Positions 49,315 to 57,596 of a stretch of DNA of 64,000 nt are shown piece after piece. Origin of the DNA: Streptomyces flavidovirens DSM 40150 (GTDB lineage: Bacteria > Actinomycetota > Actinomycetes > Streptomycetales > Streptomycetaceae). A program made the translations under genes and the position numbers. Below the pieces are notes generated by a model, which was not told the DNA's origin, ran no database searches, and saw nothing but the letters and a program-made list of their open reading frames with translations. The stretch is from contig NZ_AUBE01000002.1 in the NCBI RefSeq assembly GCF_000429085.1, forward strand, positions 412,824 to 476,823, in the 5' to 3' direction. Positions within the stretch are counted from its first letter, which is position 1. Each line of letters begins with the position of its first letter.

Positions 49315-49515
49315 CGATACCGCCCCTCGTAGGTGCTGTTCCGGTGAGGCTAGGGGCGACGGTGCGGCGGGTCCTGCGCCGCTGTGCACAATCCGGGGCG
49401 GGAAGTCGGACGTTCCGTCCGTAGCCAGGGCGGGGTAGCGGGCGGCAACGACCCGATGGCCCCCCGTCCGCATACGCGGAACGGGAGGCCACCGGGACGG
49501 CTCCAGCCGGGACGG

Positions 49516-49707
49516 CTACTCGGGCGGGAACACCTGCTGGCCGCCCATCGAGCCCTCCTGCCGGCTCTGCTCCTGCAGCCGCTGTGCCTTCTCCTGCAGC
49601 TTCTGACGCTCCTGCGGATCGGTCGCGCGCTCCGCCGCCTGCCTCAGCTGCTCGGCCTTCTCGCGCATTTGCTGCACCCGGCCACTGGATTCGCCTGAAA
49701 CGCTCAT
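49516..49707 (-). CDS. DUF6381 family small coiled-coil protein
   Basis: The 63-residue, highly charged helical protein (QQMREKAEQLRQAAERATDP, RQKLQEKAQRLQEQSRQEGS) is a likely coiled coil, with the family end FPPE. AAGGAG lies seven bases before ATG 49707. It is a Streptomyces-specific small protein of unknown function. Neighbours give no clue. Confidence 0.85.
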   Translation of the reverse strand: MSVSGESSGRVQQMREKAEQLRQAAERATDPQERQKLQEKAQRLQEQSRQEGSMGGQQVFPPE

Positions 49708-49804
49708 CGTCACTCCTTGACGCTAGGAAGAGCGGGTCCCCTCCAGCGAACCAGGGCTTCGTCACCCTCGCACGCCGAACGATCACTCTCCGTTACGCCA
49801 CCAC

Positions 49805-50797
49805 CTACGGCCGCCGCCCCAGCCGCTTCAGCGCGAGGAACGCGGCAAAGACGCCACCGAGCGCGACAAGCCCGAGAGTGACCGTCCCACCACCGCCGCC
49901 ACTCCCCTTGCCGTCGCCCACCGAACTCCCGCCGGGGGAAGGCGACTTCTGCCCACCCCGCTCCCCATCCCCATCCCTCTCCCCTTCCACTTCCACCCGC
50001 CGCACATCGCTGCCGGCGCCCTCCGAGCCGAACATCATGGCTGTCCCGTCAGCCGTGTACGTCACCGACTCGGCCTGCCCCTGGAACGGTGCGCCCACCC
50101 GCCGGTCGGCCCCCAGCCGCCCGCCGTCCTTCCACTCGTACGCGCGGGCGCTGAGGTATGAGCGCAGTACCAGCTCCTTCCCGTCGGGCGAGAACGCCCC
50201 GTCCGTCACCCACGGCACTTCGCCCACCCGCCGGAACACGTTCGTACCGCCGGCCGACAACCGGACGGGCCCTTCGTAGAGCCCGCCGCCGTCCTCGTGC
50301 TTGCTCGCGATGTAGACGCGGCCGGTTTTGGGATGCACCATCAGCGCCTCGGCGTCGCGGGGCCCGTCGGCGTACTTGACGGTGAACTGGGTCGCGTCGA
50401 CTGTCGCGTTCGTGAGCTGCTTGGGCTCGGGAAAGCGGTAGATCCACACATGGCTCCAGCTCCCGTTGAGGTTGTCGCCGATGTCGCCGACGTACACGTT
50501 CCCGTCGGACCCGATGGAGATGGCCTCGACATCGCGCGGTGCTCCGACCCCGCGCATGGTGAGGGTCGCGACCGTCTCGCCGCTCCTGGAGTCCACGGCG
50601 TAGATGAACGCCCCGTCGTCGCTGTCGTTGTGCGTCCAGTAGATGCCGGGGTGGACACGGCTGGCGGCGAGGCCGCTGGACTCGGTGATCCGCGAGTCCT
50701 TGATGGTGAAGCCGTCGTCGGCGACGGCGGTGCCGGACGCGAGCAGGAGAAGGACGGCGGCGGAACCGGCGGCGACGAGGTACGAGAGCGGGCGCAT
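49805..50797 (-). CDS. secreted/cell-surface beta-propeller-like protein with C-terminal membrane anchor
   Basis: The 330-residue protein has a signal peptide (RPLSYLVAAGSAAVLLLLAS, then GTAVADDG), a propeller-like body with repeated SGETVATLTMRGVG-, DGNVYVGDIGDN- and PKTGRVYIASKHEDG-type blades, and a C-terminal Gly/Ser linker followed by TVTLGLVALGGVFAAFLALK and basic residues. This is a sortase-independent tail anchor or retention signal. ATG 50797 fits the signal peptide; ATGs at 50812-50815 are alternatives, and no SD is evident. It is divergent from an SGNH hydrolase gene 58 bp away. Confidence 0.8.
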   Translation of the reverse strand: MRPLSYLVAAGSAAVLLLLASGTAVADDGFTIKDSRITESSGLAASRVHPGIYWTHNDSDDGAFIYAVDSRSGETVATLTMRGVGAPRDVEAISIGSDGNVYVGDIGDNLNGSWSHVWIYRFPEPKQLTNATVDATQFTVKYADGPRDAEALMVHPKTGRVYIASKHEDGGGLYEGPVRLSAGGTNVFRRVGEVPWVTDGAFSPDGKELVLRSYLSARAYEWKDGGRLGADRRVGAPFQGQAESVTYTADGTAMMFGSEGAGSDVRRVEVEGERDGDGERGGQKSPSPGGSSVGDGKGSGGGGGTVTLGLVALGGVFAAFLALKRLGRRP

Positions 50798-50855
50798 GGC
50801 CCAAGTGTTCATCATCACGTCGCAGGCCACGGCGGTGATCCGGGATGATGACGCA

Positions 50856-51545
50856 ATGCGCTTCCTGTTCGTCGGCGACTCCATGACCATCGGGCGCACC
50901 GGCGACTTCACGTGGCGCTACCGCATGTGGCAGCACCTGGTGGCGTCGTACGGCGGCCCCTTCCAGATCGTCGGCCCCCGCACCGAGCTGTACGACACCA
51001 CCGCGAACGCCCCGTTGTCGTACGAGTACGCCGATCCCGCCTTTCCGGCGCACGCCCGCCGTCACCTGTCGGGGTGGGGCGAGGGCTGGCTGCACATGGC
51101 TCCGCTGATACGGGAGACGGTCGCGTCGACGAGGGCGGACGTGCTGCTCGTCTCGCTGGGCCTGATAGACCTCGGCTTCTACACGGACGCGGCCCAGACC
51201 GCCGAGAACGCGGAACGCTTCATCGCGCAGGCGCGCGCGGCCGGTCCGGGGGTGCGGATGGTGATCCACCCCGTCATCCCCAACGTCCGGGCGGAGTCCG
51301 ACGCCCCGTTCGCCGCCGAGTGCGACCGCTTCAACGAGCTGCTGACGAAGGTGGTCGCGAACCTCGACGCGCCTGACGAGTCCCCCCTACTGCTGGCGGA
51401 CCCTCACCCGACGTACGACATCCACCAGGACACGTACGACGGCACGCACCCGGGCCCGACAGGCGAACACAAACTGGCGGCGGCTTTCGCGAACGCGATG
51501 CACGGGGCATGGGGCCTGGGAGCGCCGTACGCAGCGACGCGCTGA
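50856..51545 (+). CDS. SGNH/GDSL-family hydrolase
   Basis: The 229-residue protein starts MRFLFVGDSMTIGRTGDFTW, block I with nucleophile Ser in GDSM. Block V DGTHPGPTGEHKLA supplies Asp and His, and the oxyanion Gly/Asn are plausible in VSLGLIDLGFYTDA and IPNVRAESDAPF. There is no signal peptide, so it is probably a cytoplasmic esterase or deacetylase. ATG 50856 lacks a strong SD. It is divergent from the propeller-like gene. Confidence 0.9.
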   Translation: MRFLFVGDSMTIGRTGDFTWRYRMWQHLVASYGGPFQIVGPRTELYDTTANAPLSYEYADPAFPAHARRHLSGWGEGWLHMAPLIRETVASTRADVLLVSLGLIDLGFYTDAAQTAENAERFIAQARAAGPGVRMVIHPVIPNVRAESDAPFAAECDRFNELLTKVVANLDAPDESPLLLADPHPTYDIHQDTYDGTHPGPTGEHKLAAAFANAMHGAWGLGAPYAATR

Positions 51546-51590
51546 CTCCGCTGCCCTTCAACGCGGCGGGCACAGCTAGCGTGCGGATGC

Positions 51591-51974
51591 ATGAACGACA
51601 GTGTGTACGTGGGCAACGCGGGCGAGGATGCGCCACTGGACCGGGGATGGCTCCTCGGACACTTCAAGGATGCCGCGGATCCTCGCCACAGCGAGGCTGT
51701 AGAGATCAAATGGGGCGTTCACCCGCGTGGCGACGAGCGAGCGCAGTGGGTGAGAGGCGAGGAACGAACGGCTCTCCTGCTGCTCATCAGTGGTCGCTTT
51801 CGCGTAGAACTGCCCAACCGGAGTGTGCTTTTGGCACAACAGGGTGACTACGTCGTCTGGGGTCACGGAGTCAACCACTCTTGGTTCGCGGAAGAAGAGT
51901 CGGTAGTACTGACGGTCCGCTGGCCATCCGTGCCCGGCTACGCGGTTGGCGCGCGACCACGGCCGCGCGCCTGA
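51591..51974 (+). CDS. cupin-fold small protein
   Basis: The 127-residue protein carries a single cupin-like core: ERTALLLLISGRFRVELPNR followed by LAQQGDYVVWGHGVNHSWFA, with His and Glu residues in metal-ligand-like positions, then VVLTVRWPS. There is no signal peptide. Its codon use is slightly less GC-rich than that of its neighbours. Substrate is unknown. Its end is separated by a strong hairpin from the convergent FG-GAP gene. Confidence 0.75.
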   Translation: MNDSVYVGNAGEDAPLDRGWLLGHFKDAADPRHSEAVEIKWGVHPRGDERAQWVRGEERTALLLLISGRFRVELPNRSVLLAQQGDYVVWGHGVNHSWFAEEESVVLTVRWPSVPGYAVGARPRPRA

Positions 51975-51981
51975 CCGCCAC

Positions 51982-52021
51982 CCGCCGTCCGCCGCGTGAA
52001 GGCTCACGCGGCGGACGGCGG
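51982..52021. terminator. bidirectional terminator, 18 bp perfect stem
   Basis: CCGCCGTCCGCCGCGTGA (51982-51999) pairs with TCACGCGGCGGACGGCGG (52004-52021), loop AGGC, between stops 51974 (+) and 52030 (-). Confidence 0.85.
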
Positions 52022-52029
52022 ACGGGGTC

Positions 52030-54261
52030 CTAGGCGATGTTGTTGAACTTGGTGCCCTCGCCCGAGTACAGGGTGGTCGTCTGCCGGCTGAACGGGGCCG
52101 TCGTCGAGCCGGTCGAGCGGTAGACGTACGTGCCGTCCCGGCCGTAGCCGATCAGGTCGGGGCGGCCGTCGCCGGTGACGTCGCCGGCGCCGACGAGGTG
52201 GGAGAAGCGGTTCCAGCCGGAGCCGATCTTGACTCGGGCGGTGAACTTGCCCGTGCCGTTGCCCTGGTAGAGCCACAGGACGCCGGAGGTGTCACGGGCG
52301 ACGAGGTCGCCGGCCGTGCTGCCCGCGATGTTGCCGACGGCGGTGATCTGGTTGTAGATCTGCCAGCCGGAGCCGACCTTGGTGCGGGTCGCGAAGGGGG
52401 CGGACGAGCTGCCCGTGCCCTTGTAGAGCCACAGGACGCCGGAGGTGTCGGTGGCGAGGAGGTCGGGGCGCTTGTCGCCGGTGAGGTCGCTGCCACCGGT
52501 GATCTTGTTGTAGATCTGCCAGCCGGAGCCGACCTTGGTGCGGGTCGCGAAGGTGCCGTCGCCCTTGCCCAGGTACATCCACAGGACGCCCGAGCTGTCG
52601 CGGGCGACGAGGTCGCCGACCGGGGCACCGGCGAGGTTCCCCGCAGCCTCGATCTGCTTGTAGATCTGCCAACCGCTACCGACCTTCGTCCGCTTGGCGG
52701 TGGTGACCTGGCTGCCCGACGGCCAGTCGAAGAGGTCGTCCCGCCACAGCACACCCGAGGCGTCCCGCGCGAGGACGTCCGTCGAGCCGTTGTCGTTGAA
52801 GTCGTGCGGGTTGGCCTGGCGCGAGACCTTGAAGCTCCCCGAGGCGGTCGCCGGGCCTCCGCCGTCGGTCGGGGTGGCGGTGATCTGCCAGCTGTAGGCG
52901 CCGTTCGGGGCGCTGATGCCGTCCAGGACGCCGTTCCAGGCGAAGGAGAAGCGGCTGCCGGAGACCGGCTGGGACAGGCGCTTGGTGAGCTTCTTGCCGG
53001 TGGCGTGCGTGAGCGTGAGGTCCACGGTGGCGTTCGGGCGGGAGAGGGTCCACTCCATCGGTACCGTGGTGCCCGGCTTCTCCAGGCTCACCGCAGTCGC
53101 GACCTTCGACCCGGTCACCCGGATGTCCATGACCCGGCCCGTGTCCGCCACCAGCGTGGCGGTCGGGCGGCCGTCGTCCCCCTCCGAGATCCGGAACAGC
53201 CCGTCGGCGTCGGCCGTGGCGCCACGCACGAGCAGGGCGCTGTCCGGCGCGCGGGTCACGCTGGAGAAGTGCTCCAGGAGCTTGTACGGCGCGGCGGTGG
53301 AGTCCTTGATGCTCCGCGCGTACAGCGGGCTCGGCGTCTCGTCGCCCGCCTTGCCCGGCACCCCGTAGAGCAGCGTGTCCCTGGAGATGCCGGCGATGAC
53401 GGCGCCGCTCATGGAGCTGTCCATGGCGAATCGCCGGGTGGCGACGTACTCCCCGTCCACGACGAGCTCGGTGACCCCGCCCCGGTACTCGGCCCACGCC
53501 ACGTAGTCGGCGGTGTAGGCGCCCGTCGAAGCGTGGGTCCACGGGGCGGTTTGCCACCTGCTGCCCTGCTCGATGGGCGCGTCACCGTTGACGGTCGTGC
53601 GCGTCATCCAGTACTCGGTCCGGAAAGTCGCCGAGCTCGGGAACACCCGGTTGCTGCTGAGGACGAGCATGACGTCGCTCGTGGAGGCGATGACCTTGAA
53701 GTCGATGCTGTAAGAGCTGGACGAGCGCTTCGTCTTCTTGGCGAGCCCGTCGACCGGGGTGAGCTGCCACAGCTCGTGGTAGTCCCCGGTGCCCGTCGGA
53801 ACCTTCACGAAGAGGTTCTCGCCGACCACGCCGACGAGCTTGGCGCCGGGCTTGAACTCGGACGCGAGGTCGAAGGACGCGGACATGGTGGCGCCTTCCC
53901 TCATGTCCCGCACGAAGACCGTGTCGCCGGCGCTGGTCACGACGATGTCGGAGTTGCTGTCATACCCCACGGTGCCCGCGTCGACCGGCACCACCGAGCC
54001 GTCGGCGTACTTGTGCCACTCCAGCACCACGTTCCCGGCGTCGTCCTTCCGGGACGTGAGGTACCCGGTGTCGCCGGAGCTGACGATCTCGACGTCGAGG
54101 GGCAGAGTCGCCTCGTCGGTGGCGGCGGCGGTGCTCCCGGCCACGGCAGCGGGAGCGGCCACGACCACGGGCGAAGCAAGGACCCCTGCACCGAGCGTCA
54201 CAGCGAGAACGGTGGCGACGGAAGCGCCGAGACGGCGTCGAGCGGGGCGTACGGAAGTCAA
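52030..54261 (-). CDS. large secreted FG-GAP/VCBS repeat protein with FlgD-Ig-like domain
   Basis: The 743-residue exported protein has a Sec-type signal peptide (RRRLGASVATVLAVTLGAGV, then ASPVVVAAPAAVA). A propeller-like N-terminal region (about 50-400) is followed by an FlgD-Ig-like domain (MEWTLSRPNATVDLTLTHAT, FSFAWNGVLDGISAPNGAYS) and four C-terminal FG-GAP-type repeats (DFNDNGSTDVLARDASGVLW, GDLTGDKRPDLLATDTSGVL-type units). TTG 54261 is chosen because AGGAGGG stands six bases upstream. The protein probably binds polysaccharide, protein or Ca2+ outside the cell. A hairpin overlaps its 5' leader (54282-54313). Confidence 0.88.
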   Translation of the reverse strand: MTSVRPARRRLGASVATVLAVTLGAGVLASPVVVAAPAAVAGSTAAATDEATLPLDVEIVSSGDTGYLTSRKDDAGNVVLEWHKYADGSVVPVDAGTVGYDSNSDIVVTSAGDTVFVRDMREGATMSASFDLASEFKPGAKLVGVVGENLFVKVPTGTGDYHELWQLTPVDGLAKKTKRSSSSYSIDFKVIASTSDVMLVLSSNRVFPSSATFRTEYWMTRTTVNGDAPIEQGSRWQTAPWTHASTGAYTADYVAWAEYRGGVTELVVDGEYVATRRFAMDSSMSGAVIAGISRDTLLYGVPGKAGDETPSPLYARSIKDSTAAPYKLLEHFSSVTRAPDSALLVRGATADADGLFRISEGDDGRPTATLVADTGRVMDIRVTGSKVATAVSLEKPGTTVPMEWTLSRPNATVDLTLTHATGKKLTKRLSQPVSGSRFSFAWNGVLDGISAPNGAYSWQITATPTDGGGPATASGSFKVSRQANPHDFNDNGSTDVLARDASGVLWRDDLFDWPSGSQVTTAKRTKVGSGWQIYKQIEAAGNLAGAPVGDLVARDSSGVLWMYLGKGDGTFATRTKVGSGWQIYNKITGGSDLTGDKRPDLLATDTSGVLWLYKGTGSSSAPFATRTKVGSGWQIYNQITAVGNIAGSTAGDLVARDTSGVLWLYQGNGTGKFTARVKIGSGWNRFSHLVGAGDVTGDGRPDLIGYGRDGTYVYRSTGSTTAPFSRQTTTLYSGEGTKFNNIA
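52352..52552 (-). repeat. 45 bp identical repeats in FG-GAP coding region
   Basis: The same 45-base block (encoding TKVGSGWQIYN) occurs at 52352-52396 and 52508-52552, 156 bp apart, with a diverged third copy near 52657. Identity at DNA level indicates recent duplication or gene conversion among repeat modules. Confidence 0.85.
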
Positions 54262-54281
54262 GGAAGTCCCTCCTGAGGAGC

Positions 54282-54313
54282 CGAGCGGTACGCACATCGG
54301 TGCGTACCGCTCG
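54282..54313. promoter_or_regulatory. 14 bp perfect hairpin in the FG-GAP gene leader
   Basis: CGAGCGGTACGCAC (54282-54295), loop ATCG, GTGCGTACCGCTCG (54300-54313). It lies about 10 bp upstream of the AGGAGGG SD, so it is transcribed in the leader or is an operator for the promoter. It may control translation or mRNA stability. Confidence 0.5.
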
Positions 54314-54976
54314 ATCAGACCTGCGATGACGCGAGGAGGTTGTACGAGTTGCTCGTGTTTTCTCTGGGAGGTCAGAACGACGAGCCTGCGGCTACGCCCA
54401 CCTGCCGTCGCGCGACCAACTCAGCACATGACGTCGCCGAGGTCCGCACAATGCGGCCATAGTGGGATAAAATCGATGTACGGGTTCGTCTTGTGCGGGG
54501 TTTGTGTCACCCCGGCCAAGCTGCCGCCCCCGGCCAGGCCTCCATCCGTCCACATCAGCCACAGCCGCCCGCAGGTCGGCCAACCCCGTCGGCCGTCCGC
54601 CCACCTGGGCGTGCGTGCGTGAGTAGTGCGGTGTCGCACCAGCGGCCGTTGCCGCAGTCGCTGAGCCAGGGGCCGAGCCACCCCCGGACCGACCGCGCCC
54701 CACCCACACACCTGCCACACGGCAGCGGCAGCCGAGCACACATGCGGGCTTGCGCCGGGGCCCGCCCCCGGGGGCCGCCCCCCGTAAAGAACCAGCGGTG
54801 GAGGGGTGGGTGTCAAGGGTGGAGCGGAGCGGAATCGCCGTAGGCGACGCGACGCAGGAGCGCCCTTTACGCCCACCCCTCCACCGCCACACTCCCGCAA
54901 AGGGCGGCCCCTTCAGCAGAAGCGGTCAACGCCCCCGTAACACCCCCAAGTGGCCCCCGCGCGCGGCACTCCCGCC
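54314..54976. other. 663 bp non-coding stretch with a 93 bp inverted-repeat element
   Basis: No supported gene lies here. A long-range inverted repeat joins GCGGTGGAGGGGTGGG (54795-54810) and CCCACCCCTCCACCGC (54872-54887), perfect over 16 bp, with an internal TCGCC-GTA-GGCGA hairpin. The shape is MITE-like, but no target duplication was seen. GGATAAAATCG near 54466 is an isolated AT-rich patch that could be a -10. Minus-strand ORFs in this interval have the composition of random GC-rich frames. Confidence 0.45.
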
Positions 54977-56010
54977 TCACGCCGGACCGACCCCGGCCGC
55001 CGCGACCCGTTCCCGCCATGGCGCGCGTACGGTCTCGGTACGCGGCCGGGGCTCGTAGCCCGCTGCCGCCCTGGCCGACGCCCTGCGGCACTCGCCGCAC
55101 TCCGTCTCGCCCGCCACCGGCCTGAACGCGTGGTCATCGCCCGGCCCCGCGCACAGCACCAACTCGCTCCGGACGCGATCCGGCGGAAGCGCCGCCGTGT
55201 CGAGTGGGCGGGCGACGGGCGGCACCTCCGGCATCTTCTGCACCAGCCGATGCCGCAGGAAGCCGACAGCCGACCTCACCCCGTTCACCGGCAGCCCCGT
55301 ACTCAGCGCCCGCCGCAGTTCCCCGGGCGAAACCCCACGCCGCAGCCACTCGCCCGCCATCTCCACCAGCCCCCGCGCCTCCCGTACGCCCAGGTGCAGG
55401 TTCCGGTCGAGGCGACGCAGCGACAGCAACACGCGCTCTGCCTCGGCGAGTCACCACGCAGCTCGTCCGGCGGTTCGCCAGCCGGGACATCCGCGCGCCC
55501 GACAGGAGGTTCGTACGAGACTTCACCTTCACCTCCCCCTTCGCCTTCGCCTTCCCCTGCCCAAGCCGTGAAGGGTCCGAGTTCGGATCCGGGTCCGGGT
55601 TCGGGTGGGGGGTGGGGAGTGTTCTTCTTCTCCTGTTCTTCATCCTCCGTAGGGGAGCCGCCGACCACCCGATCGGTCGAATCACCGACCGCCGAAAAAC
55701 GCACACTCGGTGACACGGCAACGTCGTTGGTCACCACCTGCTCAGTAACCCAACGCCCGCGCTCGTTCTGCCGCTTGTCCTCCCGCAGAAACCCGCACTC
55801 GACCAGCAGCGCCTTGGCCTTCTGGTACGCACGCGGCTTGATCCCCAGCCTGGCGGCGTGCTCGCCGAGAGGCTTGCCGCACCTGCTCTCGGGCAGCCCG
55901 AGTACGTACAGCAGGAGCATCTTCGCGTCGTTGTTGAGGCGTGAATGCCGCACGATCGCGTGCGGGGCCTTCAGATAATCGCGCGAGGGCGCGATAGCAT
56001 GCCGAAGCAT
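54977..56010 (-). pseudogene. helix-turn-helix (replication-initiator-like winged helix) protein gene with frameshift
   Basis: The N-terminal part from ATG 56010 reads MLRHAIAPSRDYLKAPHAIV and contains a winged-helix domain (GEHAARLGIKPRAYQKAKAL, LREDKRQNERGRWVTEQVVT). The C-terminal half (LAEAERVLLSLRRLDRNLHL, GLPVNGVRSAVGFLRHRLVQ, ending with a C-x2-C near GETECGECRRAS) lies in another frame down to 54977. The switch is at about 55450, where GGT-GA-CTC would need one more base. Intact homologues in Streptomyces join both parts, with a low-complexity linker between. Either a single-base deletion has killed the gene, or the assembly lost a base. Confidence 0.75.
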
Positions 56011-56107
56011 CCCGTTGGACCTCTGATCCAGTCGGTGTGTAGGTCCTCGGCCGGTGTCGTTAGCACCGCCGGGGACCGCTCCGTCTTAACGGAGCGTGAT
56101 GACGCGG

Positions 56108-56515
56108 TCACCGTACAGCACGGACCGCCCGTTCGGCCATTTCGCCCAACAACTCGCCGTCGACGAACGGCACTTCCACCGTCGGCCGCGACTGCCACCG
56201 CAGCGGCCAGGTCATCCCGCTCAGCGCCGGTACGCCGACGAACGCCGCACACCCCGCGTTGCGGCTCAGCGCGCGTACGCCTGCCGGCCAGCGATGGGAG
56301 GCGGCGGTTTGCGGTGGCAACAGGAAGTACATGTTCCGCGCGCCGGTGTCTTCGCGGACGATCGGCCCGGCCCGGAAGTCCGTGAACTGGAGCAGTTCGT
56401 ACGCCGCCTGCTCACCCAGGATCCCTGCAATCCGGACCGCGTCGAAGTGGATTCCGGCATGTCGCAGGGCATGCCCGGAGGCGGGCACCCATGAGGGCGC
56501 AGTTTCTCTGTTCAT
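56108..56515 (-). CDS. conserved hypothetical protein, 135 aa (prim-pol-like segment)
   Basis: The soluble protein starts MNRETAPSWVPASGHALRHA. The middle contains ARNMYFLLPPQTAASHRWPA and a late WPLRWQSRPTVEVPFVDGEL. These resemble a conserved part of stand-alone primase-polymerase-like Streptomyces proteins (aromatic YFLxPP followed by a Trp-Pro stretch), but key residues are too few to call the family. No SD precedes ATG 56515. It is divergent from the XRE gene and may belong with the XRE/DUF397 set. Confidence 0.6.
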   Translation of the reverse strand: MNRETAPSWVPASGHALRHAGIHFDAVRIAGILGEQAAYELLQFTDFRAGPIVREDTGARNMYFLLPPQTAASHRWPAGVRALSRNAGCAAFVGVPALSGMTWPLRWQSRPTVEVPFVDGELLGEMAERAVRAVR

Positions 56516-56598
56516 GAAACAGACGATTGCGCACGGGAGTTGAATGTGACCAGCACCACACGTGGCTGTGCAGGTCTGTGCACTCCGGGGAGGACTTT

Positions 56599-57411
56599 GT
56601 GCACACCAGTAAACGAGGCTCCGGCAAGACGAAGATGTTCGGCGCGCTGCTGCGCTTCTACCGAGAGCGCGCATCCATGACACAGGAGGTACTCGGCCGC
56701 CACATCGGCTTCTCCAAGTCCCAAGTCGCCATGGTGGAGAGAGGGGAGCGCCCGCCGAAGGACAGGTTCGTCCCGAACGCCGACGAGGTGCTGGGTGCAC
56801 AAGGTGCACTTGTAGCTGTCGCGAAGGAGCTGAAGGCCAGCCATCTCCCCTCCTGGTTTCAGGAATACGCGGAGGAGGAAGAGAAGGCGGCCGTCGTTCA
56901 CTGGTACGAGAATCACCTGGTTCCGGGCCTCCTCCAGACCGAGGCGTACGCGCGAGCTGTCTTCAACTGCCACTGCCCGCCACTGGATGACGAAGAGATC
57001 GAAGGCCGGGTAACCAACCGGCTGGAACGTCAGCAGCTGTTCGAGCGCAGGCCCGCGCCAGTCATCAGCTTCGTTCTGGAGCAGATCGCTCTCACCCGCC
57101 CCATCGGTGGTTCGCAGGTCCTGAAGGAGCAACTGCACCATGTACTGGGCATCGCCCGGCTGCGGAACGTCGAGATCCAAGTCATGCCGCCGGACCGCGA
57201 GACTCATGCCGCGCTCAACGGCCCAATGATTCTGCTGGACACAGCGGAACGTCGCCAGCTTGCGTACATCGAAGGCCAAAGCGGCAGTTACTTCGTCGCC
57301 GAACAGCCGGACCTGAGCGACCTGTTCGCCCGGTATGGCATTCTGCGAGCCCAGGCACTCAGCCCCGAAGATTCCGCGAAACTGATTGAGCAGGTGGCAG
57401 GCACGCTATGA
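56599..57411 (+). CDS. XRE-family regulator with DUF5753 domain
   Basis: The 270-residue protein has a Cro/C1-type HTH at about 10-70 (GALLRFYRERASMTQEVLGR, IGFSKSQVAMVERGERPPK) and the DUF5753 ligand-like domain (VVHWYENHLVPGLLQTEAYA, RQQLFERRPAPVISFVLEQI, EIQVMPPDRETHAALNGPMI). GTG 56599 has GGGAGGA upstream. Its TGA overlaps the ATG of the DUF397 gene. Such pairs are numerous in Streptomyces and regulate development and antibiotic genes, often with a GHKL ATPase. Confidence 0.93.
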   Translation: MHTSKRGSGKTKMFGALLRFYRERASMTQEVLGRHIGFSKSQVAMVERGERPPKDRFVPNADEVLGAQGALVAVAKELKASHLPSWFQEYAEEEEKAAVVHWYENHLVPGLLQTEAYARAVFNCHCPPLDDEEIEGRVTNRLERQQLFERRPAPVISFVLEQIALTRPIGGSQVLKEQLHHVLGIARLRNVEIQVMPPDRETHAALNGPMILLDTAERRQLAYIEGQSGSYFVAEQPDLSDLFARYGILRAQALSPEDSAKLIEQVAGTL

Positions 57412-57593
57412 ATACAGATCTCAACTGGTGCAAGAGCAGCTACAGCGGCGACCAGGGCGGGGCCTGCGTCGAAATCGCGAGCACCCCCACCCACATCCAC
57501 ATCCGCGACTCCAAAGACACCACCCGCCCCGCCCTCACCCTCTCCCCCACCACCTGGTCGGCCTTCGTCGCGGCGTACCGCAACGACCGCTGA
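57408..57593 (+). CDS. DUF397 small protein (partner of XRE regulator)
   Basis: The 61-residue protein shows the family pattern: LNWCKSSYSGDQGGACVEIA, IHIRDSKDTTRPALTLSP and TWSAFVAAYRN. Its ATG overlaps the XRE stop by four bases. It probably acts as antagonist or partner of the upstream DNA-binding protein. Confidence 0.94.
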   Translation: MNTDLNWCKSSYSGDQGGACVEIASTPTHIHIRDSKDTTRPALTLSPTTWSAFVAAYRNDR

Positions 57594-57596
57594 TCG

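Noticed and set aside
54421..54900. 159-codon minus-strand ORF in the gene-free stretch
   Set aside because: Composition is typical of random GC-rich frame, no SD, and it crosses the inverted-repeat element.
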